Shown: piece after piece, positions 39,399 to 47,234 of the stretch
Position numbering within the stretch: position 1 is the first letter of the stretch
How the letters are laid out: each line of letters opens with the position of its first letter
Source: Paraburkholderia caballeronis
Lineage (GTDB): Bacteria > Pseudomonadota > Gammaproteobacteria > Burkholderiales > Burkholderiaceae
Assembly (NCBI RefSeq): GCF_900104845.1
Contig: NZ_FNSR01000001.1
Coordinates: 2,666,001-2,730,000 of the forward strand
Reading direction: 5' to 3'
Length of the DNA: 64,000 nt
Program-made: the position numbers and the translations under genes
The notes under the pieces: generated by a model
Databases searched by the model: none
Told to the model about the DNA's origin: nothing
What the model saw: the letters and a program-made list of their open reading frames with translations, nothing else

Positions 39399-41012
39399 AT
39401 GTCCAAAATCGAAAAATTGACCGATGCACAGCGCGCGCGGTTCGGCGAATGGGTCGAGCGGTACATCCAGATCGGCCTGAGCACGGAACCGGCCGATTTC
39501 GACCGTGCGAACGCTGCGGCGCTGCGTGCGTACGAAAACGTCAACCTCAAAAAACCGATGATCGTCCTGCGTGTCGGTTCGCCATATGCGTGCGCGGTTG
39601 GCGGCGCGCTGGCTTTCTGGATGCTGCAGCAGTTGAAGTCGGCGAAGCCGACGAGCGTGGCTCAGGTCGGGGATCAGGTCGGGGATCAGGTCCGGGCTCA
39701 GGTCGGGGATCAGGTCGGGGATCAGGTCGGGGCTCAGGTCGGGGATCAGGTCGGGGATCAGGTCGGGGCTCAGGTCGGGGATCAGGTCGGGGCTCAGGTC
39801 TGGGATCAGGTCGGGGATCAGGTCGGGGCTCAGGTCCGGGCTCAGGTCCGGGCTCAGGTCCGGGATCAGGTCGGGGCTCAGGTCCGGGCTCAGGTCCGGG
39901 ATCAGGTCGGGGCTCAGGTCTGGGATCAGGTCCGGGCTCAGGTCCGGGCTCAGGTCCGGGATCAGGTCGGGGCTCAGGTCTGGGATCAGGTCGGGGCTCA
40001 GGTCGGGGATCAGGTCGGGGATCAGGTCTGGGCTCAGGTCGGGGATCAGGTCCGGGCTCAGGTCCGGGCTCAGGTCGGGGATCAGGTCGGGGCTCAGGTC
40101 TGGGATCAGGTCGGGGCTCAGGTCGGGGATCAGGTCGGGGATCAGGTCCGGGATCAGGTCTGGGATCAGGTCGGGGCTCAGGTCTGGGATCAGGTCGGGG
40201 ATCAGGTCTGGGCTCAGGTCGGGGATCAGGTCTGGGCTCAGGTCCGGGATCAGGTCGGGGCGCTCGCGCGCGATGGCCTCTACAACCAGTTCGGCGGCTC
40301 GATTTACGACGCCGAGTGGTGCGCCTTCGTCACGTTCATGCGCGACGTCGTCGGCGTGAAGGTTGATGCGAAGTTCAACGTCCACGACGAGCTGCACAAA
40401 TCCTGTGGCTGGGTGTGGTGGCACCAGAACATCCTCGCGATCTCCGACCGGCCGGCCGTCATCAATCGTGATGCGCGAGGTCGCCTTCATTGCGAGAGCG
40501 GCCCGTCGATCGCCTATCGGGACGACTGGAAGCTCTACCACGTGCACGGCGTGCTGGTGCCAGCCGACATCATCGAGGATCCGACTTCAATCACCGTCCA
40601 GCGTATCGAAGCCGAAACGAACGCCGAAGTGCGGCGCGTGATGATCGAGCGGTACGACACGGCGCGCTACCTGCTCGACTCCGGTGCGCGCCAGCTGCAA
40701 CGCGACGACTACGGCGTGCTGTACCGGAAGGAATTACCCGATGATGAGCCGCTCGTGATGGTGCGCGTGCTCAATAGCACGCCGGAGCCCGATGGCGAAC
40801 TCACGCGCGAACAGGCGGCCGAGGCGTTCGGCGAAGCGGCGGTGCAATCGCGACTCGACACGATGCGCACGATCGGCATGCGCATCGACGTTGAGCCGCG
40901 GTTCAAAACGTATTTCCTTCGCGTGCCGCCCGATACGCGTAGTGCGCACGCCGGCGTTGCGTGGAGCTTCGGTAAGACGCCGGAGACCTATCGCCCGGTC
41001 ATCGAGAGCTGA
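39399..41012 (+). CDS. DUF6745-like protein with 50 tandem tetrapeptide repeats
   Basis: The 537-residue protein has three parts: residues 1-87 a helical domain ([20 protein letters not shown]); residues 88-287 fifty uninterrupted tetrapeptides [A/D]QV[G/R/W]; residues 288-537 a C-terminal domain with [40 protein letters not shown] and [12 protein letters not shown], which I match from memory to DUF6745. No enzymatic residues can be named. The repeat arm probably forms a long solenoid or fibre. The gene starts 39 bp after its usual partner. Confidence 0.75.
   Translation: MSKIEKLTDAQRARFGEWVERYIQIGLSTEPADFDRANAAALRAYENVNLKKPMIVLRVGSPYACAVGGALAFWMLQQLKSAKPTSVAQVGDQVGDQVRAQVGDQVGDQVGAQVGDQVGDQVGAQVGDQVGAQVWDQVGDQVGAQVRAQVRAQVRDQVGAQVRAQVRDQVGAQVWDQVRAQVRAQVRDQVGAQVWDQVGAQVGDQVGDQVWAQVGDQVRAQVRAQVGDQVGAQVWDQVGAQVGDQVGDQVRDQVWDQVGAQVWDQVGDQVWAQVGDQVWAQVRDQVGALARDGLYNQFGGSIYDAEWCAFVTFMRDVVGVKVDAKFNVHDELHKSCGWVWWHQNILAISDRPAVINRDARGRLHCESGPSIAYRDDWKLYHVHGVLVPADIIEDPTSITVQRIEAETNAEVRRVMIERYDTARYLLDSGARQLQRDDYGVLYRKELPDDEPLVMVRVLNSTPEPDGELTREQAAEAFGEAAVQSRLDTMRTIGMRIDVEPRFKTYFLRVPPDTRSAHAGVAWSFGKTPETYRPVIES
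39660..40259 (+). repeat. Minisatellite, 50 x 12 bp, inside a gene
   Basis: Exactly 50 units of G[A/C]TCAGGTC[G/C/T]GG follow each other without gap. Only two bases vary: unit base 2 (A/C) and unit base 10 (G/C/T). Both changes are amino-acid changing (Asp/Ala; Gly/Arg/Trp), and no silent change is seen anywhere in 600 bp. Higher-order blocks such as [16 protein letters not shown] recur. Such an array should change length by slippage or recombination in multiples of one codon quartet. Confidence 0.95.
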
Positions 41013-41014
41013 TC

Positions 41015-41920
41015 ATGTCGAAGTTCGGGGAATGGAAACACGACGATCTGTCTCATGATCTTGCCGCCCACCTGCGCGGCATGACTGATCGCCGCGTCTG
41101 GGTCGATATGCAACTGGGGCCGGTCGGCAGCACACGGCCCGATGTGTACACGATACCGTGCAGCTTCACGCGTTTTACGCCGCTCGCATACGAGTGCAAG
41201 GTGTCGCGCTCCGACTTCCTGCAGGACGTCACGAAGGGCAAGTATCTCGACTATCTGCAGTTCGCGAGCGGCGTGATATTCGCGGCGCCCGCGAACATTC
41301 TCCGAAAAGACGACATTCCACGCGGCGCTGGTTTGATGGTTCGGCATGCAGACCGCTGGAATGTGATCAAGGCTCCGACGCTGGCGAAATGCCCAGAGTT
41401 GCCGCGACAACTTTGGCTGAAGTTGCTGATGGACGGCGAGCGGCGCGACCATGAACGCGAGGCATACATGCTGAATGCGGGTCGGCGTGATCTGAACGAA
41501 TGGGCTGCGGCGGCCAAACTGCGAGAGAAGTTTGGCGACGTAGTAGCCGCCGCAGTTCAGGATCACCTCAATCGCACCACAAATCGCCTCTCCACGCTTC
41601 GCGCGCAATACGACGCGGAGATCGAGCGTATGGAGCGCCGCATTCGCGACGTCCAGGCGCGGCGCGATACCGAGTTGAAATCGCTCGACAGCATCGCCAG
41701 TCAGTCGATTGCGAAACTCGCTGCTGTGGTGGGTGCCGACGCGAATCCCGAAAACACCTACGACATGCGCGAACGCCTCAACGCCATGATCGCACTCGCA
41801 CAGGCTGATACGACTGTGCGCGAGTTGCGCAGCATTGTTCGATCGATGGCTGGCGCATTTCGGCGTTTCGCGGAACTCGAATCGGCATTTGATGAGCATG
41901 CCGACGAAGAGGTGCTGTGA
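41015..41920 (+). CDS. PD-(D/E)XK nuclease-like protein (MmcB-related) with coiled coil
   Basis: The 301-residue protein has a nuclease-like core in its first 110 residues: STRPDVYTIPCSFTRFTPLA, then YECKVSRSDFLQDV and LQFASGVIFAAPANIL. The D...E-C-K pattern suits a PD-(D/E)XK active site of the MmcB type. The rest is coiled coil (about 170-215) and helices. The gene starts 3 bp after the repeat-protein stop, so both probably belong to one translational group. Confidence 0.7.
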   Translation: MSKFGEWKHDDLSHDLAAHLRGMTDRRVWVDMQLGPVGSTRPDVYTIPCSFTRFTPLAYECKVSRSDFLQDVTKGKYLDYLQFASGVIFAAPANILRKDDIPRGAGLMVRHADRWNVIKAPTLAKCPELPRQLWLKLLMDGERRDHEREAYMLNAGRRDLNEWAAAAKLREKFGDVVAAAVQDHLNRTTNRLSTLRAQYDAEIERMERRIRDVQARRDTELKSLDSIASQSIAKLAAVVGADANPENTYDMRERLNAMIALAQADTTVRELRSIVRSMAGAFRRFAELESAFDEHADEEVL

Positions 41921-42063
41921 TGCAGGTCGCGAACTCCTATTTCGGGCTGCTACGGCAGGCGAGCGCCAGCCATCACGACCGCGCGATGCTCGCGAACGTC
42001 GTGCGCGACCGCGGCCGCGCTGTCGATGCGGCGTTCACGAAGACCTATCGAGGTAGCGCGTGA
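41920..42063 (+). CDS. Small hypothetical protein, 47 aa
   Basis: The ATG at 41920 overlaps the previous TGA. The product is a helical, basic peptide (NSYFGLLRQASASHHDRAML) ending TKTYRGSA. Its stop overlaps the GTG of the duplicated methyltransferase start, so it is translationally linked to the next segment. Family unknown. Confidence 0.55.
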   Translation: MQVANSYFGLLRQASASHHDRAMLANVVRDRGRAVDAAFTKTYRGSA

Positions 42064-42167
42064 CGGCTTATTACAACGAGATCGACCCGTACTGCGCACA
42101 GTGGCTGCGCAGCCTGATCGCCGCCGGTCATATCAATGGCGGCGACGTTGACGAAAGGAGCATTGAA
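42060..42167 (+). pseudogene. Duplicated 5' fragment of the cytosine methyltransferase gene
   Basis: From the GTG at 42060 the frame reads TAYYNEIDPYCAQWLRSLIA, then AGHINGGDVDERSIE. This is a second, diverged copy of the methyltransferase N-terminus found at 42593 ([35 protein letters not shown]). It then runs in frame into the HNH gene. The best reading is that an HNH gene inserted into the methyltransferase gene, leaving the original 5' end on the left and a related 5' end from another allele on the right. It may still be translated as a fusion with the HNH protein. Confidence 0.78.
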
Positions 42168-42617
42168 ATGCCAGCACCGAGGAAGGATTACACAAGAGCG
42201 GTTGACCTTTATAAAGCCGGTCTTTCGCTTGCCGACGTAGCCGAACAGTTTTCGGTGACTCGTCAGGCGATGCACAAGATCCTCGCGCGCCGCGGCGTTG
42301 AAATGCGACAGCCTAATCTGCAGCCGGTAGTTGAATGGCGTGGACGAAAGTTTACGCGTCGAGAAAACGGCTATTACGCAGAAACAACTGGTGATCGCGA
42401 ATATCTGCATCGTGCGATGTGGACTGAAGCGCACGGCCCGATTCCAGAAGGTTATGAGGTTCATCACAGGAATGGCGACAAGGAAATCAACGAGCTTGGA
42501 AATTTCGAGTTGCTCAGCAGCGTAGAGCATGGGAAAGCGCACGGTTTCGCTGGAAATCAATACGTTCCGTCAACAGGCAAGAGGCCGGTTAAATGCGAGC
42601 TTTCTACAACGAAATAG
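42168..42617 (+). CDS. HNH homing endonuclease inserted in the methyltransferase gene
   Basis: The ATG at 42168 is preceded by AAAGGAG and gives 149 residues. An N-terminal HTH (AVDLYKAGLSLADVAEQFSV, then TRQAMHKILARRG) is followed by an HNH_3 block (YLHRAMWTEAHGPIPEGYEV, HHRNGDKEINELGNFELLS). The last residues overlap the methyltransferase start by 25 bp. The gene is AT-richer than its surroundings. A translation from the GTG at 42060 would add 36 methyltransferase-like residues. Confidence 0.85.
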   Translation: MPAPRKDYTRAVDLYKAGLSLADVAEQFSVTRQAMHKILARRGVEMRQPNLQPVVEWRGRKFTRRENGYYAETTGDREYLHRAMWTEAHGPIPEGYEVHHRNGDKEINELGNFELLSSVEHGKAHGFAGNQYVPSTGKRPVKCELSTTK

Positions 42618-43600
42618 ACGCGTACTGTTGCGACTGGCTGAGTAATTTGATGGATGCCGGACATATCACTCCAGGCGTCATTTGCGATAAATCTATTGAG
42701 GACGTGTTTCCAGATGAGCTACGAGGATTCGACCGCTGTCACTTCTTCGCCGGGATCGGCGTTTGGGACTACGCGCTCAACCTGGCCGGATGGGGAGAGA
42801 GACCTGTTTGGACCGGTAGTGCGCCGTGCCAACCTTTCAGCGCGGCAGGCAAAGGACTTGGGTTTGCTGACGAGCGGCACCTTTGGCCGGCGTGGCACCA
42901 CCTCATCAGCGAGTGCCGCCCTCCAGTTATCTTTGGCGAGCAGGTTGCGAGCAAAGACGTCGATCCTTGGATCGACCTTGTTTTCGATGACCTGGAAGCC
43001 ATGGAATACGCCTGCGCAGCGAACCCTTTCCCGTCTGCGGGCCTCGGTGCGCCGCACATCCGAGACCGTACTTTCTTCGTGGCCCACGCCCACGATGCGC
43101 GATCACAAGGACGGCACGGAGTGCGCGAACGTTCCATTGAACGCATTGCTCGGACGAGTGGTGTGGCTGGCATCGTGGCCGACGCCTCAATCACGGGAAG
43201 GGGACGGCCGCGGCGCGACGCCACAAACAGCGCTGAAACGGTTCGCCAAGGGCAAGCGCAATCTGGACGATGCGGCACAACTAGCGGCGTGGCAAACGCC
43301 AACGTCGATCGACAGCCGGCGCGGGGATTATCAGTACGACCAAGGGCGGAAAGACAGGATGCGCTTCTCGAATCAGGGCGTAATGCGGACCGCCTTCCCG
43401 GCCCGACTAACGGCTTCTGGCGAGTTGCTGATTGGCTCCTCTGCCGGGATGGAAAGTGGCGGCCAGTTGAACCCGGCACATTCCCGCTGGCTCATGGGGC
43501 TCCCGCCCGAGTGGGACGACTGCGCGCCTACGGCAACGCCATCAACGCGGAAGCGGCGGCAGCGTTCATCGCAGCAGCCGACGAAGCCCTGACCGCCTGA
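42593..43600 (+). CDS. DNA (cytosine-5) methyltransferase
   Basis: The 335-residue protein has motif [15 protein letters not shown], motif [13 protein letters not shown] with nucleophile Cys79, motif VI-like GEQVAS (usual ENV replaced, as in phage members), motif [14 protein letters not shown], and the C-terminal [17 protein letters not shown] of motif X. It would methylate phage DNA against host restriction. The variable region between motifs VIII and the end is fully overlapped by a second frame (42714-43592). The N-terminus is duplicated on the other side of the HNH gene. Confidence 0.88.
   Translation: MRAFYNEIDAYCCDWLSNLMDAGHITPGVICDKSIEDVFPDELRGFDRCHFFAGIGVWDYALNLAGWGERPVWTGSAPCQPFSAAGKGLGFADERHLWPAWHHLISECRPPVIFGEQVASKDVDPWIDLVFDDLEAMEYACAANPFPSAGLGAPHIRDRTFFVAHAHDARSQGRHGVRERSIERIARTSGVAGIVADASITGRGRPRRDATNSAETVRQGQAQSGRCGTTSGVANANVDRQPARGLSVRPRAERQDALLESGRNADRLPGPTNGFWRVADWLLCRDGKWRPVEPGTFPLAHGAPARVGRLRAYGNAINAEAAAAFIAAADEALTA
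42714..43592 (+). CDS. Second protein encoded within the methyltransferase gene (overlapping frame)
   Basis: From the ATG at 42714 a second frame runs 292 residues. It starts [20 protein letters not shown], has three spaced WPTP/WQTP segments ([43 protein letters not shown]) and ends with [28 protein letters not shown] remember this sequence type as a widespread phage protein annotated beside methyltransferases, so both frames are probably used. Internal motif repetition and the W-P-T-P pattern argue against a random GC-rich open frame. Function unknown. Confidence 0.65.
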   Translation: MSYEDSTAVTSSPGSAFGTTRSTWPDGERDLFGPVVRRANLSARQAKDLGLLTSGTFGRRGTTSSASAALQLSLASRLRAKTSILGSTLFSMTWKPWNTPAQRTLSRLRASVRRTSETVLSSWPTPTMRDHKDGTECANVPLNALLGRVVWLASWPTPQSREGDGRGATPQTALKRFAKGKRNLDDAAQLAAWQTPTSIDSRRGDYQYDQGRKDRMRFSNQGVMRTAFPARLTASGELLIGSSAGMESGGQLNPAHSRWLMGLPPEWDDCAPTATPSTRKRRQRSSQQPTKP

Positions 43601-43621
43601 CTACCGCATAGAGGAACCACC

Positions 43622-45502
43622 ATGGACAAGAAATACGGCGGCTACACCGCCGCAGAACTGCGCGAGTTCATCGAGCACAGCGAGAACAACGGCGAGGGCA
43701 TCGACGCGATCACCGGAGACGACGACTGCACGAGCGCGACGGTCATCCGTGACCTGCTCAAGGAAGTTGATACCCTGCGCGAGGCCGCGAAAGGCGCTGC
43801 GGTAATCGCCAACACGGCCGGTGCGGAAATCCGCGATCTACGCGCCGCGCTCTCCGCTCCCGCAGAGGCGACGCAAGCTGTAGCGGCGACGGAAGGCTGG
43901 AAGCAAGGCGTTGAGGCTGTGGCGAAGTTGCTCGACAAAAAGGCCGACGACTACGCGCAGCAGTACGGCCACGACGACATGGGATCGCTGTCGTTCGGTT
44001 CCGGCGCGCACGCCGCCGCAAAGCGCGACTACCATTGGTCGCTGATCGAACTGGCCGAGGAAGTGCGCGCCATGCTCGCCGCCGCTCCGCAGGCTCCAGT
44101 AGCAGATGCTGCGCGGGCCGAGCCGGTCTGTGATTGCGGCGTTCAATGTCGCGATTACGGGCAGAACACTTGCCGCTATCACACGGAAGACGTGCCGCGC
44201 GCGGTCAACGCCCCCGCCTGCTGCGCCGGAGCGTCGGGCGCCGAACGCGCAGCGCTAAAGCGCGCGATGGATTTGCTCGACGCAAAGCTCGGCGATACAG
44301 ACCCGAACATTGAAGGGATGACGCAGGAAGAAGTCGAAAATACGTATCCTGTCCTCGCTGCAATGCAACTCCTATCGAGGCTGTATACCGCAGCCCATCC
44401 CGTCGCCGACGCTGCGGTAGCGCCGTCGATGGCGAAGGACGACGATTTCGTGCTGGTCGAGCGCAGCCTCTTGGGGGCGGCCTGTTCGGCAATCGACAAG
44501 AAGCGCGATGCGCCCGTTGTGCTCGCCAAGCTCCGACAAGTTGCCATGTCGCATGCCGCCCCTTCGCCTACCGTCGCAGCAGATGCGGCAGCGCATAGCC
44601 TGACCGTAGAGGACGTGGAGCGCCAATATCGGGACGGTGTACATATCGGTAGCGGCCTGCCGCGCGCGACGTGCCCCTGTGGTTTCTGCATGACGCATCG
44701 ACACGGCTTCAATCAGGGTGACTCCGCCCCTACGGCCCCCCACGCCGCCGATACAGGAGCGTCAAGCAGCGTGGAAAGGCTTTTCGCCATCCAGCGCGGA
44801 TTTGCTGCGCTCGCAGATGCTGCCGCGCAGCCCGACGAGCGCGCGGCGTTCGAGCAGTTGAATGGGCGGTGGCAGTCGATGACGCCGTTCGATGTGTTCT
44901 GCGCTGGCTGGCAAGCCCGCGCCACCGCACCGCAAGCCACGGTGATGGGCAATGGATGCAAGCCCGGGGGTTGCAGCGCCATCGGGTGTGATGGCGGCCA
45001 CTACTGCTTTCCGCGCGCAGCAGTAGCGCAAGCCGGTGCGACTCAGTGGGCCGCGCTCACAGACGAGGATCGGCAGGCTGCGTTCGAATCGCTTCCCGAC
45101 ATGCTCGAAGGTTTCATGAAGAAGTGGGGATGGCTGAACTTCGCAAAGGAGATCGAGCGGCGATGCAGGGCGAAAAATGCTCGTCCGGCAGAACTGACAA
45201 GAAGTGTGACGCTGACGAAAGAGCAACTTCGGGCCATCCACGATTGCGCCGACCGGCTCGAAGGCTGCATTTCCTACGGACAGAGCAGTTTCGATTCTCC
45301 GCCGGAGCCGCAGAGCCAATGGGACTATGAGTCCATGCAGGTTGTGATGGAGGTGCGCACCATTCTCGCCGCCCATCCCTCTACCGGAGAGGGTGAGCCG
45401 CGAGAGAACGTCCAGCACCCCGAGTCCGAGCCGCGCCAGCCCTACGAATGGCGCGACACCGGGCCGCTCGAAACGGGAGGCGACCATGCCGATCAAGCCT
45501 GA
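43622..45502 (+). CDS. Ea22-like mosaic phage protein
   Basis: The 626-residue protein is an Ala-rich assembly of short modules joined by low-complexity linkers: YTAAELREFIEHSENNGEGI, QGVEAVAKLLDKKADDYAQQ, WQSMTPFDVFCAGWQARATA, LTKEQLRAIHDCADRLEGC. Modules of this kind make up the Ead/Ea22 group of lambdoid early proteins, which vary in module order. Several cysteine clusters (CPCGFC, CDCGVQC) are present. Function unknown. It starts 21 bp after the methyltransferase stop and overlaps the next gene by 17 bp. Confidence 0.75.
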   Translation: MDKKYGGYTAAELREFIEHSENNGEGIDAITGDDDCTSATVIRDLLKEVDTLREAAKGAAVIANTAGAEIRDLRAALSAPAEATQAVAATEGWKQGVEAVAKLLDKKADDYAQQYGHDDMGSLSFGSGAHAAAKRDYHWSLIELAEEVRAMLAAAPQAPVADAARAEPVCDCGVQCRDYGQNTCRYHTEDVPRAVNAPACCAGASGAERAALKRAMDLLDAKLGDTDPNIEGMTQEEVENTYPVLAAMQLLSRLYTAAHPVADAAVAPSMAKDDDFVLVERSLLGAACSAIDKKRDAPVVLAKLRQVAMSHAAPSPTVAADAAAHSLTVEDVERQYRDGVHIGSGLPRATCPCGFCMTHRHGFNQGDSAPTAPHAADTGASSSVERLFAIQRGFAALADAAAQPDERAAFEQLNGRWQSMTPFDVFCAGWQARATAPQATVMGNGCKPGGCSAIGCDGGHYCFPRAAVAQAGATQWAALTDEDRQAAFESLPDMLEGFMKKWGWLNFAKEIERRCRAKNARPAELTRSVTLTKEQLRAIHDCADRLEGCISYGQSSFDSPPEPQSQWDYESMQVVMEVRTILAAHPSTGEGEPRENVQHPESEPRQPYEWRDTGPLETGGDHADQA

Positions 45503-45935
45503 GAACCGTGGCCGCTATCCGGCGAACTGGGGCGAGATCCGGGCACGCATCCTCGCGCGAGCCGGAAACTGCTGCGAGCAGTGCCGCGTCGCCAATGGTG
45601 ACCTGATCGTCCGCGGCATCGACAAAGACGCCGGCACCTTCCAGCGCTTCGAGGGCGACGGTGAAGTCTATGCGGCCGACGACGGCCGGCTGCTCGGACG
45701 TTGCAGGGCATCCGAATACTGCGGCAACCGCTGGACGCGCGTCGTGCTGACGATCGCCCATCTCGACCACGTACCCGAGCACTGTGACGACGGCAATCTG
45801 AAGGCGTTATGCCAGCGGTGCCATCTCGCATACGACGCCGAGCACCACGCTGCCACTGCGCGTGAGACGCGTCGGTCGCGCAAGGCTATCGGCGACCTGT
45901 TCGCAGGGCCGCTCGAAACAGGAGAGGCGGGATGA
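45486..45935 (+). CDS. HNH nuclease domain protein
   Basis: The start ATG at 45486 gives 149 residues. GEIRARILARAGNCCEQCRV supplies the first Cys pair; VVLTIAHLDHVPEHCDDGNL, then ALCQRCHLAYD, supplies the HNH core and second Cys pair. This is a common phage HNH protein at the right end of early operons; it may aid packaging or recombination. The start lies within the end of the Ea22-like gene. Confidence 0.85.
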   Translation: MPIKPENRGRYPANWGEIRARILARAGNCCEQCRVANGDLIVRGIDKDAGTFQRFEGDGEVYAADDGRLLGRCRASEYCGNRWTRVVLTIAHLDHVPEHCDDGNLKALCQRCHLAYDAEHHAATARETRRSRKAIGDLFAGPLETGEAG

Positions 45936-46150
45936 CCCGACAACTGAAAGAAGCGCTTCCCGACGGCGAATACTGGGCCACATGCCGCGAGCGGAACGAA
46001 ATCGCCGCGGCCCTGAACGGACACAGCAAAGTCTTTCCGCAGGCACGTGTGATCGTCAAAGACGGTTGGGCGAGCTTCTATCGCGATGGCGTTGAAGTGT
46101 GGGCATGCAATCCGGTGTATGCGAAGTCGAACTTCATCATTCAGGCGTAG
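45932..46150 (+). CDS. Hypothetical protein, 72 aa
   Basis: The ATG at 45932 overlaps the HNH stop (ATGA). The sequence has LPDGEYWATCRERNEIAAAL and GWASFYRDGVEVWACNPVYA; compact, beta-like, unknown family. It is part of the right early operon. Confidence 0.65.
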   Translation: MTRQLKEALPDGEYWATCRERNEIAAALNGHSKVFPQARVIVKDGWASFYRDGVEVWACNPVYAKSNFIIQA

Positions 46151-46157
46151 AAAGACC

Positions 46158-46490
46158 ATGACTGACAAAGAAATCGATGCAGTGGTTGCGGCTCTCCGAA
46201 ATATGGCAGAACAATCGCAACGTCTAACGCAAACCGATGTGCACGTTGTCGGAAGCGTCGAACTGAAGGCGATCGACGCTATCGCTGCGCTGCGCGCTCG
46301 AATCACCGATCTTCAGCAGGATGCGGCGCGGTATCGCGTTTTGCGAAAACCCGGCGCTCCTGAAAACGGAACTGTTTTCGCATGCGTCTACGTCCATGCG
46401 CCCGGAACAATTCCGAGTCAGAAGGTCGTGGTGAATGAGGAACTTGATCGCGCGTGCGATGCCGCCATCGACGCCATCGGAGCAAAGTAG
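46158..46490 (+). CDS. Hypothetical protein, 110 aa
   Basis: The ATG at 46158 after AGAAAGACC gives a helical protein with ELKAIDAIAALRARITDLQQ and DLQQDAARYRVLRKPGAPEN. The 'RVTDLQxDAARYRxLR' segment is typical of small phage filler proteins of the Ea-type. Function unknown. Confidence 0.68.
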   Translation: MTDKEIDAVVAALRNMAEQSQRLTQTDVHVVGSVELKAIDAIAALRARITDLQQDAARYRVLRKPGAPENGTVFACVYVHAPGTIPSQKVVVNEELDRACDAAIDAIGAK

Positions 46491-46491
46491 C

Positions 46492-46731
46492 ATGAGCACC
46501 CGCACCCTTCTAGAAATCAATCACGACTTCCTGCACAACCTGCGACGGCATCCCGAGATTCTTGGAGAAATCATGGCCGAGTTGGTCGGGAGCGTACATG
46601 GTGCGGCGCTCAACGAGGCGAATAGCCGTGGCCATGCGCTTGACCTCGGACACGGCGTGCGGCTCGTGTTGCAGCGGCACCACTCAAATGACGCGAGCGT
46701 CAAGACAGAATACGCCGAGGTGAGACTGTGA
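46492..46731 (+). CDS. Hypothetical protein, 79 aa
   Basis: The ATG at 46492 starts the helical protein STRTLLEINHDFLHNLRRHP. The LLEINHDFxHxL opening is shared by small phage early proteins. Its stop overlaps the GTG of the next short frame. Function unknown. Confidence 0.65.
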   Translation: MSTRTLLEINHDFLHNLRRHPEILGEIMAELVGSVHGAALNEANSRGHALDLGHGVRLVLQRHHSNDASVKTEYAEVRL

Positions 46732-46856
46732 ACGAATCCCCCATCCTCTTCAGCGGACCGATGATCCGCGCGATCCTCGACGGCCGCAAGACGCAGACGC
46801 GCCGCGTCGAACTGAATGCGGCGCTTGCCGCGGCTGAACGGGAGCTAACGCCATGA
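46728..46856 (+). CDS. Truncated 'ILFSGPMxRAxLxGRKTQTRR' protein
   Basis: From the GTG at 46728 the frame encodes 42 residues: NESPILFSGPMIRAILDGRK, then TQTRRVELNAAL. This is the characteristic start of a much longer phage protein family (usually about 150-250 residues), but here it ends at a TGA that overlaps the AlpA start. It is probably a deletion remnant kept for translational coupling to alpA. Counted as a broken gene that may still be translated. Confidence 0.6.
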   Translation: MNESPILFSGPMIRAILDGRKTQTRRVELNAALAAAERELTP

Positions 46857-47071
46857 AAGCCATTCGCATCAAGCAGGTGATCGAGAAAGTCAGCCTGAGT
46901 CAGTCGACGATCTACAAGATGATCGCCGAGGGCGGCTTTCCGAAACCCTTCCAGCTCGCGCCGAACCGGGTGGGCTGGCTCGAGGAGGATATCGACGCGT
47001 GGCTGGCGGTCAAGGCCGGACGGAAGGCGGAATCGGAGGATTTGCGGGTCGCAGAATCGGCGCCGGCATAA
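46853..47071 (+). CDS. AlpA-family excisionase/regulator
   Basis: The 72-residue protein is a winged-helix AlpA member: AIRIKQVIEKVSLSQSTIYK, then MIAEGGFPKPFQLAPNRVGW. Proteins of this type act as excisionases or as activators of integrase genes. It is the last recognisable phage gene at the right end. An integrase gene is normally adjacent, yet only about 90 bp separate it from the putative attachment site. Confidence 0.88.
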   Translation: MKAIRIKQVIEKVSLSQSTIYKMIAEGGFPKPFQLAPNRVGWLEEDIDAWLAVKAGRKAESEDLRVAESAPA

Positions 47072-47156
47072 ACAGGGGTGAGAACTGGGGTCGGCCGCAA
47101 ATCCGCGTGGGGGATTCAAACCCAGCAAGGCTTTGCGGCCTGCGTCGGTCGTCCCG

Positions 47157-47167
47157 TCTCTCCGCCA
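47157..47167 (+). other. Putative attR: tRNA-Ser-like 3' end
   Basis: The sequence TCTCTCCGCCA fits the 3' acceptor strand, discriminator base and CCA of a bacterial tRNA-Ser. It is followed by an A-rich stretch and a strong terminator in the same direction. The preceding bases do not form a T-arm, so this is not a tRNA gene but could be the copy left by integration into a tRNA-Ser 3' end. The complete tRNA would lie left of the window. Confidence 0.4.
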
Positions 47168-47175
47168 GAAAAAAG

Positions 47176-47210
47176 AAGTCCCGCAAGCTTGTCGCTTCGC
47201 GGGACTTTTC
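47176..47210. terminator. Bidirectional terminator at the prophage/chromosome border
   Basis: The stem AAGTCCCGC/GCGGGACTT (47176-47184 with 47199-47207), with an inner AAGC/GCTT stem, is flanked by T-rich DNA on the plus side (TTTTCATTTTC) and by a T-run on the minus side. It separates the convergent alpA and symporter genes and could originally have served a tRNA gene. Confidence 0.8.
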
Positions 47211-47234
47211 ATTTTCAGGCAAGCCGCGTACCCC

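Larger units (their letters stand above)
1..47167. mobile_element. Temperate prophage, left end outside the window
   Basis: A nearly complete temperate phage genome occupies this stretch: lysis, tail, head, packaging, Q-like control, replication, repressor switch, recombination and excision genes in a lambda-like order. The head module is lambda-type (gpA terminase, gpW, lambda portal, gpE-like capsid). The tail is Mu-type contractile (gpL sheath, gpN, gp44-gp48). The right boundary is set at a tRNA-Ser-like 3' end at 47157-47167, followed by a terminator and chromosomal genes; this boundary is inferred. The left boundary lies before base 1. No integrase gene is seen, so it may sit left of the window or be lost. 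All structural genes are open and apparently intact, so the element could be inducible. Confidence 0.93.

Noticed and set aside
39660..40259. CRISPR array or diversity-generating retroelement target
   Set aside because: Units are contiguous with no spacers, and no Cas genes or reverse transcriptase are present; it is an in-gene tandem repeat.
38760..40547. Minus-strand frame through the 12-bp repeats giving PDLI/PDLS repeats
   Set aside because: It also crosses the opposite strand of the DUF6745-like gene, lacks a start region with a ribosome site, and the plus frame has convincing flanking domains.
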